From: Bacteroidota bacterium | GTDB taxonomy: Bacteria > Bacteroidota > Bacteroidia > Chitinophagales > Chitinophagaceae | DNA: 64,000 bases | Direction of reading: 5' to 3' | Assembly (NCBI GenBank): GCA_026391455.1 | Contig: JAPLEH010000035.1 | Span: 62,001-126,000, forward strand | Part shown: positions 54,862-63,173 of the stretch, one piece after another | Layout of the letters: every line of letters begins with the position of its first letter | Numbering within the stretch: the first letter of the stretch is position 1 | The notes under the pieces: generated by a model | What the model was told of the DNA's origin: nothing | The model's input: the letters and a program-made list of their open reading frames with translations, nothing else | Database searches by the model: none | Made by a program: the position numbers and the translations under genes

Positions 54862-54896
54862 GGGCCAGGGTTTCTACCCAGGCCCTAACTTTTTTA
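54862..54896 (+). terminator. rho-independent terminator
   Basis: GGGCC-A-GGGT and ACCC-A-GGCCC form a stem of nine pairs with one A-A mismatch, TTCT loop, then a T-run. Fifty-odd bases after the lipoprotein stop. Confidence 0.85.
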
Positions 54897-55043
54897 GTAA
54901 ATACAATTCCTTCCTGAAGTACCTATCCCATTTTTTATTCCGGTCTAAGGTTTATTCCTACAAATAGTAATGATCGCTCTTACGTATATCTGATACATCC
55001 GGTAGGTATTTAAACGGATACTTCATTTCGTTTTCACTGCATC

Positions 55044-55712
55044 TTATAAATGACGAAATGTATAGCCCTGCATGGAGAAATAAGCCAGTACGGCGGGCAG
55101 TGCATATTCAAGCCGGGGGAAGGCTTTCTCACTATCGTGAAATACAATGATCGAACCCGGCCTTGCATTCCAGATCACGTGATGCGCGCATTTTTCACCT
55201 GAAATGCGGGTGTCAAAATCGCCACTGAGCACATCCCACATGATGATGCGGTAATCTTTCAATGCTTTTGCTTGTTCCTTTTTGATGCGACCATAGGGAG
55301 GCCGAAAAAGGTTGCCGGGTATTACACTGGCTGCCGTTGCAGTATCAGCAAGGTATTCGCTCACAGGTGTTTTCCAACCGTTGAGATGATGTTGTGTATG
55401 ATTTCCTACGCGATGCCCTTCGCTGGTAATACGTTTAAATAGTTCGGGATGAGTCTGTACATTTTTCCCAATACAAAAAAAAGTCGCTTTTGCATGATAG
55501 CGTTGCAAGGCATCCAGCACAAAGGGCGTGGCCACCGGATGAGGGCCATCATCAAACGTGAGGTACAATATTTTTTCGCGGCTAGGCAAACTCCACTCAT
55601 ATGCACCATACCAACGCTTCAGCCACCAGGGCGTTTTTACAAAGTAAAACCCACCCGGCCGTTGATCGGGGACCGATTCATTTATGGTTGTAGTATGTTG
55701 CAGGTCATTCAT
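55044..55712 (-). CDS. polysaccharide deacetylase (NodB/CE4)
   Basis: The 222-residue product has a NodB domain with motif 1 YLTFDDGPHPVATP (about 52-65), motif 2 GNHTQHHLNGW (about 105-115), motif 3 FRPPYGRIKKEQ and motif 5 IIVFHDSEKA. It removes N-acetyl groups from a glycan such as peptidoglycan or chitin-like polymer. No signal peptide is seen. The ATG at 55712 was preferred because an upstream TTG at 55733 lies within the promoter element. Confidence 0.88.
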   Translation of the reverse strand: MNDLQHTTTINESVPDQRPGGFYFVKTPWWLKRWYGAYEWSLPSREKILYLTFDDGPHPVATPFVLDALQRYHAKATFFCIGKNVQTHPELFKRITSEGHRVGNHTQHHLNGWKTPVSEYLADTATAASVIPGNLFRPPYGRIKKEQAKALKDYRIIMWDVLSGDFDTRISGEKCAHHVIWNARPGSIIVFHDSEKAFPRLEYALPAVLAYFSMQGYTFRHL

Positions 55713-55730
55713 CAATAAAACAGTCTGGTT

Positions 55731-55738
55731 CAAAGCTA
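55731..55738 (-). promoter_or_regulatory. -7 promoter element of the polysaccharide deacetylase gene
   Basis: Minus-strand TAGCTTTG, an exact TAnnTTTG match 18 bases before the ATG at 55712. Confidence 0.65.
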
Positions 55739-55792
55739 TTATTTAATGCCGATACAGGTTGAAAATAACTTTACCGGTCAACAAGGGCGGTT

Positions 55793-55800
55793 TATCTTTG
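55793..55800 (+). promoter_or_regulatory. -7 promoter element of gltX
   Basis: TATCTTTG, an exact TAnnTTTG match six bases before the ATG at 55807; the transcript is nearly leaderless. Confidence 0.7.
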
Positions 55801-55806
55801 CACGCT

Positions 55807-57333
55807 ATGAGTAAAAGAGTAAGAGTAAGGTTTGCGCCCAGTCCTACCGGAGGCCTCCACCTCGGCGGTGTACGAACCGTTTTGTTTAATTATTTATTTG
55901 CAAAAAAACACCAGGGCGATTTTATTGTTCGCATCGAAGACACCGACCAGAGCCGCTATGTGCCGGGTGCGGAAGAATATATTTTTGATACCCTTCGCTG
56001 GTGCGGACTCGAACCCGATGAAAGCGTGCAGCATGGGGGCAATTATGGCCCTTACCGGCAGAGCGAACGAAAAGCGGGTTACCGGCAATATGCGGAACAA
56101 CTCGTAAAGCAAGGACATGCATACTATGCTTTCGATACACCTGAGGAACTGGACCAGGTAAGAAAAGCTACTGATAAAAACGGGGAAGGCCATTCATTCC
56201 AGTATGATCATACCGTGCGGATGAAGATGCGTAATTCACTCAATTTGCTGGAAAGCGAAGTACAACAATTGCTCAACGCACAAACGCCACATGTGATCCG
56301 TATCAAAATGCCCGAGAATGAAACGGTCTCTTTTACGGATATGATCCGGGGCGAGGTAAGTTTTGAAACAGCACTCAGCGATGATAAAGTATTGCTGAAA
56401 GCCGACGGTATGCCCACCTATCATCTTGCGGTAGTGGTGGACGATCACCTGATGGAGATCAGTCACGCCTTCCGCGGCGAAGAATGGTTGCCATCAGCGC
56501 CCGTACATATTTTATTGTGGAAATATCTTTTTGGACTTAATAGCATGCCGCAATGGGCGCATTTTCCACTCATTTTGGGGCCGCAAGGAAAGCTGAGCAA
56601 AAGAGACGGTGCCAAATACGGCTTCCCGGTATTTGCTATGAACTGGAAAGACCCTAAAACAGGCGAGTTCACAGAAGGATTTAAAGAAAAAGGATTCATA
56701 CCCGAAGCCTTTATCAACCTGCTGGCCTTGTTGGGATGGAATGATGGAACAGAGAAAGAATTGTATTCCCTAGATGAACTGGCTGAAGAGTTCACGATGG
56801 AACGCGTACATAGCAGCGGTGCGAAGTTTGATTTTGAAAAGGCAAAATGGTTCAACCACGAATGGATCAAAATGGCTTCACCGGACCGGTTGCAAGAGGA
56901 TGTGAAACGGTTTCTCGGCGAAGGGGGAATTTCGGTTACGGATGACAGTTATCTCGCAAAAGTAATCGGGCTGGTAAAAGAAAGATGTACGCTGCTATCC
57001 GATTTTGTACAACAGACCGATTTCTTTTTCCGTGCGCCGGCAGTGATAGACCAGGAGGCGGTGAAACCCAAATGGTCGGAAGCCAAGAAAGAATTCTTCC
57101 AGACATATGCAGCGCAACTGCAAACAACCGGCGAATGGAACGCTGAGCACCTGGAGCAATTGTTCAAAGAAACGGCAGCCGAAAAGGCGATCAAACCGGG
57201 CGAGTTGCAATTGCCTTTCCGCATCATGCTGGTGGGAGGGAAATTCGGTCCCCAGGTATTTCAGATCGCTGAGTTATTGGGAAAGGATGAAACCCTTGCC
57301 CGCATACAACATGCATTGCCATTATTCGAATGA
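55807..57333 (+). CDS. gltX: glutamyl-tRNA synthetase
   Basis: Charges tRNA-Glu. The 508-residue class I synthetase has the HIGH-type motif FAPSPTGGLHLGGVRTVLFN (about 8-27), and KLSKRDG as the KMSKS motif (about 259-265). The length is normal. An upstream in-frame start at 55759 precedes the promoter element and is rejected. A palindromic terminator follows at 57371. Confidence 0.96.
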   Translation: MSKRVRVRFAPSPTGGLHLGGVRTVLFNYLFAKKHQGDFIVRIEDTDQSRYVPGAEEYIFDTLRWCGLEPDESVQHGGNYGPYRQSERKAGYRQYAEQLVKQGHAYYAFDTPEELDQVRKATDKNGEGHSFQYDHTVRMKMRNSLNLLESEVQQLLNAQTPHVIRIKMPENETVSFTDMIRGEVSFETALSDDKVLLKADGMPTYHLAVVVDDHLMEISHAFRGEEWLPSAPVHILLWKYLFGLNSMPQWAHFPLILGPQGKLSKRDGAKYGFPVFAMNWKDPKTGEFTEGFKEKGFIPEAFINLLALLGWNDGTEKELYSLDELAEEFTMERVHSSGAKFDFEKAKWFNHEWIKMASPDRLQEDVKRFLGEGGISVTDDSYLAKVIGLVKERCTLLSDFVQQTDFFFRAPAVIDQEAVKPKWSEAKKEFFQTYAAQLQTTGEWNAEHLEQLFKETAAEKAIKPGELQLPFRIMLVGGKFGPQVFQIAELLGKDETLARIQHALPLFE

Positions 57334-57370
57334 GAAATACAATAGTTGCGGACAGACCTAAATAAAATTA

Positions 57371-57400
57371 AACGGAATGGATAGCTATCCATTCCGTTTT
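57371..57400 (+). terminator. terminator after gltX
   Basis: AACGGAATGGATAG and CTATCCATTCCGTT form a perfect 28-base palindrome with a short T-run. Confidence 0.75.
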
Positions 57401-57457
57401 CCATATACAGGAGCTCATCCCATCATTACTGATAAGGATGAACAAGTTGTGTTGTCA

Positions 57458-57763
57458 TCACGCGATTTTTTTCAGGAGGCTGGTCCAGGGTCCGCCATTA
57501 TACACTTCCACACCGGCAGCTTGTAGTACATTTTTGGCCATACCACTGCGGGCACCGCTCCGGCAAACGGTGATGACCGGCTTACCATTTTTTTTCAACT
57601 CAGTCGCTTTACTACGGATGGAATCAAGCGGATAGTTTTTTGAGCCGGGAATATGACCGTCTTTATATTCCAACGGGCTGCGCACATCCAAAATGATGGC
57701 ACCTGCCTGTACCAATGCTTTGAAATCGGTACTGCTTCCGAAAAGTTTCTGTAGTAGACCCAT
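57458..57763 (-). CDS. rhodanese-like sulfurtransferase
   Basis: Single-domain rhodanese of 101 residues. The active-site loop is VITVCRSGARSGMA (Cys near 70) after the ILDVRSPLEYKDGHIPGS segment. It transfers sulfane sulfur in the cytoplasm. It lies downstream of the TauE/SafE and Crp/Fnr genes on the same strand but has its own putative operator at 57859-57872. Confidence 0.9.
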   Translation of the reverse strand: MGLLQKLFGSSTDFKALVQAGAIILDVRSPLEYKDGHIPGSKNYPLDSIRSKATELKKNGKPVITVCRSGARSGMAKNVLQAAGVEVYNGGPWTSLLKKIA

Positions 57764-57828
57764 TGTAATGATAATTTTTAATGTCAGGAATTCAGTTAGA
57801 ACCAGTTATTTCTTTCATAACCGTGATG

Positions 57829-57836
57829 TAAAATTC
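57829..57836 (-). promoter_or_regulatory. -7-like element of the rhodanese gene
   Basis: Minus-strand GAATTTTA, two bases off TAnnTTTG, similar to the GAATTTTG at 47695. It is 29.5 bases from the centre of the operator upstream. Confidence 0.4.
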
Positions 57837-57858
57837 GGAAAGGGGATCGGGCTGTACA

Positions 57859-57872
57859 GTGACCTGAATCAC
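57859..57872 (-). promoter_or_regulatory. Crp/Fnr-type operator for the rhodanese gene
   Basis: GTGACCTGAATCAC is a GTGA-N6-TCAC palindrome with the same spacing to its -7-like element as four other sites. Confidence 0.55.
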
Positions 57873-57966
57873 ACGGCGCTGATGGCGCGGTAGCAGTGCA
57901 GTACCTGCCAGAACAGCGAGTGAAAAAGGAAAACGGTGCCGGTTTAATTGCGCATAAGGATGATCA

Positions 57967-58770
57967 TTATAAAATAAGTTCGCGTATGATGATATAGATA
58001 CCCATAATCAGGATGAACCAACCAAATCCCGTTTTGAGCCTTGGGCCGGGTATCTTTTCCGCTAACCGGCTGCCGATGAATAACCCCCCGATGGCCAGCA
58101 CGGTAAAGGAAATTAGCAGCAACCAGTTGTAGTCAAATTGTTTGAGGCTGAACAGAAACCCAAATAAGGAATTGATAGCAATGATGAGCAGGGAAGTGCC
58201 TACCGCTATACGCATGGGTAATTTCAGCAGCAACACCAGAGCAGGAATGATAAGAAAACCTCCACCGGCACCCAACAAACCCGTAATCATACCAATAACC
58301 AATCCCAGCAACATCAGGGGAAATACCCGGTGTTCCCCTGCCTGCTTTTCCGGAGTGCCTGCATCACCGGCAGGCTTATTCCTGATCATGGTTACCGAGG
58401 CGGCCAGCATCAGCAGGGCAAACAGTACCATCAGAAACAGATCTTTCGATATGGGTACCTTGCCTAACTGAAATAATGTATCCGGTAAGGCAGGCAACAG
58501 AAAATGCCGTGTGATAAAGATGGAAAAGATGGAAGGGATACCAAATTCAGTAACGGCACGGAAGTCGATCTTTTTCTTCGAATAGGCCCGTATACCCCCG
58601 GCGAGGCTGGTGGCGCCAACTATGAAGAGGGAACTTGTAGTAGCCAATGATGGAGGGACACTCATAAGATAAACCAATACCGGTACAGTAAGAATAGAAC
58701 CACCACTGCCCACCATACCCAGTGAAAGGCCGATCAGTATGGAACAGATATACCCGAGAATTTCCATCAT
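57967..58770 (-). CDS. TauE/SafE family anion exporter
   Basis: The 267-residue membrane protein has about eight helices and the duplicated family motif: SLGMVGSGGSILTVPVLVYL (about 17-36) and GMITGLLGAGGGFLIIPALV (about 159-178). Members export sulfite, sulfoacetate or similar anions. Between a rhodanese and a Crp/Fnr gene, sulfite export from persulfide oxidation is the most likely role. Confidence 0.87.
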   Translation of the reverse strand: MMEILGYICSILIGLSLGMVGSGGSILTVPVLVYLMSVPPSLATTSSLFIVGATSLAGGIRAYSKKKIDFRAVTEFGIPSIFSIFITRHFLLPALPDTLFQLGKVPISKDLFLMVLFALLMLAASVTMIRNKPAGDAGTPEKQAGEHRVFPLMLLGLVIGMITGLLGAGGGFLIIPALVLLLKLPMRIAVGTSLLIIAINSLFGFLFSLKQFDYNWLLLISFTVLAIGGLFIGSRLAEKIPGPRLKTGFGWFILIMGIYIIIRELIL

Positions 58771-58849
58771 AGGGCGTAAAATAAAAAATTTATAAAGGTT
58801 GTACGGAGCAGGTCACTTTCATTTTCGCATATTCATGCCCGTTATCTTT

Positions 58850-59467
58850 TTATACAAACTCGATCATGTTGCGATGTAGTTTCAGCAGGTTGCGTTGTTC
58901 CATTTTTTTTAATAAGCGGGAAATCACTTCACGCGAACTGTTGAGGTCATCTGCGATTTGCTGGTGCGACAATTCGACCGTCTTCTTTCCGCTGTTTTGC
59001 ATATGGCGTTTGAGATAAAATTCCAGTCGTTCATCCATATTACGGAACGCGATGTTATCCACTACGGAGAGTAATTCATCGAAGCGGCTGCGGTATGTTT
59101 GAATAACGAACTGGTACCAGCCTTTATAGGTATTCATCAGGTCGTCCATCAGTTGTACCGGGATCATCAGCACTTCTGTTTTTTCTTCTGCCACGGCCAT
59201 TATTTCGCTGGTGGTGGATTGCAAGGCGCAGATCATTGATACGGCACAGGCCTGACCGGGTCCCAGGTAATACATGAGAAATTCTCCGCCGTCCTGGTTT
59301 TCCCGATAGATCTTGATTCGGCCTTCCAGTACCAGGGCAGTGGATTTGATATATTGCCCTGTACGCATAATGGTATCACCTGCGTTGAATGTGCGTTGTA
59401 CCGCTTCCTTCTCAATGATATCAATAAGGCCCTGTTCGAAATGAGGGAACAATTTTTTCCAGTCCAT
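58850..59467 (-). CDS. Crp/Fnr family transcriptional regulator
   Basis: The 205-residue product has a cyclic-nucleotide-binding-like domain (about 10-115) without the cAMP-contact pattern of true Crp, a long dimer helix (about 115-140) and a winged helix (about 150-205). The recognition helix reads NSSREVISRLLKKME with R179, E180, S183 and R184: the Arg-Glu-xxx-Arg of Crp, which reads GTGA. There is no FNR-type four-Cys cluster. Two cysteines (C74 and C80) lie in GQACAVSMICALQ. It is the best local candidate for the regulator of the sulfur promoters. Confidence 0.88.
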   Translation of the reverse strand: MDWKKLFPHFEQGLIDIIEKEAVQRTFNAGDTIMRTGQYIKSTALVLEGRIKIYRENQDGGEFLMYYLGPGQACAVSMICALQSTTSEIMAVAEEKTEVLMIPVQLMDDLMNTYKGWYQFVIQTYRSRFDELLSVVDNIAFRNMDERLEFYLKRHMQNSGKKTVELSHQQIADDLNSSREVISRLLKKMEQRNLLKLHRNMIEFV

Positions 59468-59615
59468 ACCATAAAGGTAAGCATACCCCGGAAAGAAATG
59501 AAGGTGCGCTGTTGATACAAAAACTATCGCTGCGTAACGGATGGTTTTGTTTTACCGTTAATGTGTTATTGTGCAAATTAATTCAGTAGACATGTTTCAT
59601 GCACAGCACTGTATA

Positions 59616-60893
59616 TTATTGAAGTGCTTTTTCCATCTGCATACTCCGGCTTCCCTTTACCAGCAGGTGTGTATTTTCCAGCGATTGTTGCCGTAGCCAT
59701 TCGCCGGCGGCAGTGGAATCTGCAAAAGCATGATAGGGGTGATCGATCTTCAGGAAATCTCCGCCCACCAGTACTACCTCTTTCCAGGGATGTTGTTGTA
59801 TCAATGCAATGATCCGTTGGTGTTCCGGCAGGCTTTCGTCACCCAATTCTGCCATGGCGCCCAGCATCAGTACTTTATTGCTTGCTTCGAGTCTGGCGAA
59901 ATTCTCAATGGCCAGCAACATGCTGCTGGGATTGGCATTATAAGCATCCAGTATGATCGTATTGGTTCCTTTTTTCACCAGTTGAGAGCGGCTGTTGGAT
60001 GGTGTATAAGCAGCAATGGCAGCGTGGATCAGATCAGCCGGAACCTTGAAGAAAACGCCGGCAGTTACAGCTACCAGTACATTGGGGAAATTATAATCGC
60101 CCACCAGTTGGGTGGAGATGGTACCGGTTGCCGGGCCATTTGTTATTTCTACCGATAAAAAAGGGTCGCTTTCCCGTACATGCCCGCTAATATCCGCATC
60201 CTTGCTTCCATACGTGATGATATGGGGTATTCCGGCGCTCATAGTTTGGAGGTAATCATAGTCCTTCATCACGAAAGCGGTGCCGTTATGCGCCTTTAAA
60301 TAGTCGTATAACTCACCTTTGCCTTTTCGTACCCCTTCCACACCACCAAAGCCTTCCAAATGAGCTTTACCACAATTAGTGATGATGCCATGGGTGGGTT
60401 GAGCATATTTACAATAGCCTTCAATTTCTTTCTGGTGATTGGCTCCCATTTCGATCACAGCCATTTCTGCATCGCTCCTGATCTTTAAAAGAGTGAGCGG
60501 GATACCTATATGATTATTGAGATTACCTTCTGTTGTATAGGTTTTATAGCGGGCGGATAGGACCGCATGCACCAGTTCTTTGGTGGTGGTTTTACCATTG
60601 CTTCCGGTAATGGCGATAAAGGGGATATTGAATTGCGAGCGGTGGTGTCCCGCCAGTTCCTGCAGCGTGGTAAGCACATCTGCAGTGAGCAGTGTTTTCC
60701 CGGGAATGGTATATGCGGGATCATCGATCACTGCATAAGCAGCGCCAGCATCGAGTGCAGCAGCGGCGAATTGATTGCCGTTGAATTGGTCTCCTTTAAG
60801 GGCAAAAAAAAGATCGCCTGGTTTTAGTTTTCGCGTATCAGTCTGCACTTGGGGATGCTGCAGGTAGATGGAATACAGTTCTTCGATCGTCAT
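59616..60893 (-). CDS. murF: UDP-MurNAc-tripeptide:D-alanyl-D-alanine ligase
   Basis: Adds D-Ala-D-Ala to the peptidoglycan precursor in the cytoplasm. The 425-residue product has canonical Mur ligase motifs: DTRKLKPGDLFFALKG (about 21-36), the P-loop AITGSNGKTTTKEL (about 93-106), EMGANHQKEI (about 146-155) and DAYNANPSSM (about 312-321). Unlike the MurF half of the fusion at 6781, all are intact, so this is the working MurF. The ATG at 60893 is used; the frame also has a TTG two codons earlier. Confidence 0.95.
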   Translation of the reverse strand: MTIEELYSIYLQHPQVQTDTRKLKPGDLFFALKGDQFNGNQFAAAALDAGAAYAVIDDPAYTIPGKTLLTADVLTTLQELAGHHRSQFNIPFIAITGSNGKTTTKELVHAVLSARYKTYTTEGNLNNHIGIPLTLLKIRSDAEMAVIEMGANHQKEIEGYCKYAQPTHGIITNCGKAHLEGFGGVEGVRKGKGELYDYLKAHNGTAFVMKDYDYLQTMSAGIPHIITYGSKDADISGHVRESDPFLSVEITNGPATGTISTQLVGDYNFPNVLVAVTAGVFFKVPADLIHAAIAAYTPSNSRSQLVKKGTNTIILDAYNANPSSMLLAIENFARLEASNKVLMLGAMAELGDESLPEHQRIIALIQQHPWKEVVLVGGDFLKIDHPYHAFADSTAAGEWLRQQSLENTHLLVKGSRSMQMEKALQ

Positions 60894-60965
60894 AAGCAAA
60901 TTTAAACCAGACTTTGCAGTGGATATGTAAAATCTGGGTCTAATTCTTCGGGATAACCGAAAATA

Positions 60966-60996
60966 AAAACGCCCCGAAATGAACGGGGCGTTTTTG
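60966..60996. terminator. bidirectional terminator between murF and gldJ
   Basis: AAAAACGCCCCG and CGGGGCGTTTTT form a perfect stem with A and T tracts on both sides. Downstream of gldJ on the minus strand, ahead of murF. Confidence 0.85.
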
Positions 60997-61015
60997 AAAA
61001 AGATATGGTAAGTTA

Positions 61016-62557
61016 TCAGCGTTTTTGTCTGCGGGTCTTGTAATACTGGCCGGTTTTGCGACCATTACCTTCGGGTGAACCCATTCTGTTCATAGCGCAA
61101 CGGAAACCAAGTGTGCTCAGTGACTGATCTTCTTCGAGGAAACGGCGTGCACCGGGTGTGAGCCAGTAAGCGCGATCGTTCCAGCTTCCACCTTTGTACA
61201 CTTTTGATTTCTCTGTATGGATCATGGTAGTGATACCGTATCCGTAAGTAGATCCGGAAAGGGAGTCACCGTCGTTGAAGTCGATCACGTTACCGCGCTG
61301 ATAGTTGCGGCGGTTTTTGCTTTCAGCATCGGTAACCCATGCTTGTTTTACACGGCCGGTGCTGTCTTTTTCGTAACGGGTGGAGGGATCCATAGTAGAT
61401 GAATCGGCCACATATAATTTCTGGTATTTGTTACCGCGGAAAGGTGCGGGCTGATCGTCATAATCAAGTGTGGAGAGGGGACGATAAGTATCTTCCACCC
61501 ACTCACTTACATTACCTGCCATGTTATAGATACCAAATCCATTGGGGAAGAATGAATTCACCGGTGCAGTATAGAAAGCACGGTCATTCAAACCTCCGGC
61601 AACACCCGCGTTATCACCACTACCTCTTTTGAAGTTGGCGAGGAATTGTCCCTGCCAGCTACCATGTCTGGTATCGCGGAGACCATTTACGTTCTGAGCC
61701 CAGGGATACATTTGTTTGTTGGATGCAAGTTCCTCACCACGTTTTCCTTCTTTGGCACTGGGGCGGGGGTTTTGGTTGATAAGACCGTATGCCGCATATT
61801 CCCACTCTGCTTCGAAAGGCAGACGATAGTCAGGTAATAAGGCACCTGATTCGAGGGTTGCTACGGTTTGTTTCGGTTCTCCTTTCGGTGTTTTCATTTT
61901 ACCGGGAGGAGCCGTATATAAACCGAGCAGGTAAGATTTGCTAGTAAAGTTATTATCGCCCTGCTGCGCACCGGGTTTCAGGTTTGCTTTATTGATATAA
62001 CCTTTTTTAACGAGGTTACCTTCATTCACCCGGTCACTTCTCCAGAGACAAAAATCTCTGGCTTGTTTCCAGGAAACGCCAACCACGGGGTATTCATTGA
62101 ACCCGGGGTGACGGAAATAAAATTCCACCATGGGTTCATTATAACTCAGCTCACTGCGCCATACAAGTGTATCGGGCAATGCGCCTTCCAGAATTTTGGC
62201 ATTGGCAGGATCAGAAGGGTCGAATACCCTGGTGAGCCAGTGCAGGTACTCACGGTAATGGACGTTGGCTACCTCTGTACGGTCAATATAGAAGGAAGGA
62301 ACAGATACACGGCGGGGAATATTGTTCCATTCGCTCATTACGTCTTCTTCCGTTTGTCCCATGGTAAAGGTACCACCCTGAACAAATACGAGGCCGGGGC
62401 CGAGACCCTGTTCTTTAGCTTTGGATACCTTAAAGCCACCCATGTTCTTGTCATTATAATTCCAGCCTGTAACATCAGACTTGGACTTCGACTTGCTGGA
62501 GGATTTACATGATCCGAAAAGGACCACTAAGGATACCAGGATTGTTAAGTTTCTCAT
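61016..62557 (-). CDS. gldJ: gliding motility lipoprotein GldJ
   Basis: Outer-membrane lipoprotein required for T9SS and gliding in Flavobacterium. The 513-residue product has a lipoprotein signal (lipobox LFGSC, Cys about 17), then VTGWNYNDKNMGGFKV and GPGLVFVQGGTFTMGQTEEDVM, which match GldJ closely. An FGE-sulfatase (SUMF1-like) domain follows to about residue 500, ending LSTLGFRCAMNR. ATGs at 62569 and 62611 are alternative starts. In Flavobacterium johnsoniae gldJ neighbours porU and porV; here porV diverges from it. Confidence 0.9.
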   Translation of the reverse strand: MRNLTILVSLVVLFGSCKSSSKSKSKSDVTGWNYNDKNMGGFKVSKAKEQGLGPGLVFVQGGTFTMGQTEEDVMSEWNNIPRRVSVPSFYIDRTEVANVHYREYLHWLTRVFDPSDPANAKILEGALPDTLVWRSELSYNEPMVEFYFRHPGFNEYPVVGVSWKQARDFCLWRSDRVNEGNLVKKGYINKANLKPGAQQGDNNFTSKSYLLGLYTAPPGKMKTPKGEPKQTVATLESGALLPDYRLPFEAEWEYAAYGLINQNPRPSAKEGKRGEELASNKQMYPWAQNVNGLRDTRHGSWQGQFLANFKRGSGDNAGVAGGLNDRAFYTAPVNSFFPNGFGIYNMAGNVSEWVEDTYRPLSTLDYDDQPAPFRGNKYQKLYVADSSTMDPSTRYEKDSTGRVKQAWVTDAESKNRRNYQRGNVIDFNDGDSLSGSTYGYGITTMIHTEKSKVYKGGSWNDRAYWLTPGARRFLEEDQSLSTLGFRCAMNRMGSPEGNGRKTGQYYKTRRQKR

Positions 62558-63173
62558 TGTTTTTAGCATAAACCTATGAATTGGAATAAAATTAACGCCG
62601 GGTGAGGTCATTATATTGCATGGAGCAAATTATTTCCTCCCGGGATTGCGAATATATATACTTTCAGTAAAAAGGACTTCGCAGAAATACTTTTTTTAGG
62701 CGGTAAAAGTCCGTAAAATCAGCAATTTAAGTAGTGATAAACCCGAGCGGTCGGTATTTATTGGCCGGCACCGAAAAACTGTGAAGTTTATTGCCCAGCC
62801 CTGCTGAAAGTGGTCTGGCAGCAATATTATATACAAAAAAAACTACATACCATGCTCTAAGTAAGTATACTTATATTATAGATATAAAAAATATGCTGTA
62901 TGTGAAGGAATGCGGTATGGAAAAAGATATACCACTTTTGGGGGATGCTGGCACGATAAACTGCTGATTTTTCAGAAAATAAAAAATATTTCAGCAATAA
63001 AATTTGCCAGAAAGCGTTTTTCACGAAATTTGCAATCCCGAACTGACATTTTTCATGTGATTTCGGAAAGACTAAAGAGGGAATAACATTTTTTTGTTTA
63101 CGATAAATTTCTCTATTTTAGTTTTGTATTTAATCAAAAGCTCTATATTTACACCATTATTAAAAACTTTCTA
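62558..63173. other. gldJ-porV divergent intergenic region
   Basis: About 600 AT-rich bases with no reading frame of note. It holds the porV promoter (63122-63151). On the gldJ side a TAATTTG-like sequence near 62628 may be its -7 element. No repeat arrays of the types seen elsewhere occur here. Confidence 0.5.
63122..63151 (+). promoter_or_regulatory. porV promoter
   Basis: TTTTG at 63122-63126 and TATATTTA at 63144-63151 (one base off TAnnTTTG) are separated by 17 bases, a spacing fitting Bacteroidota -33/-7 promoters. The start codon is 22 bases downstream. Confidence 0.6.

Noticed and set aside
58771-58849. A sixth Crp/Fnr operator before TauE/SafE
   Set aside because: A GTCAC half-site exists near 58812, but there is no matching left arm and no -7 element at the required offset.
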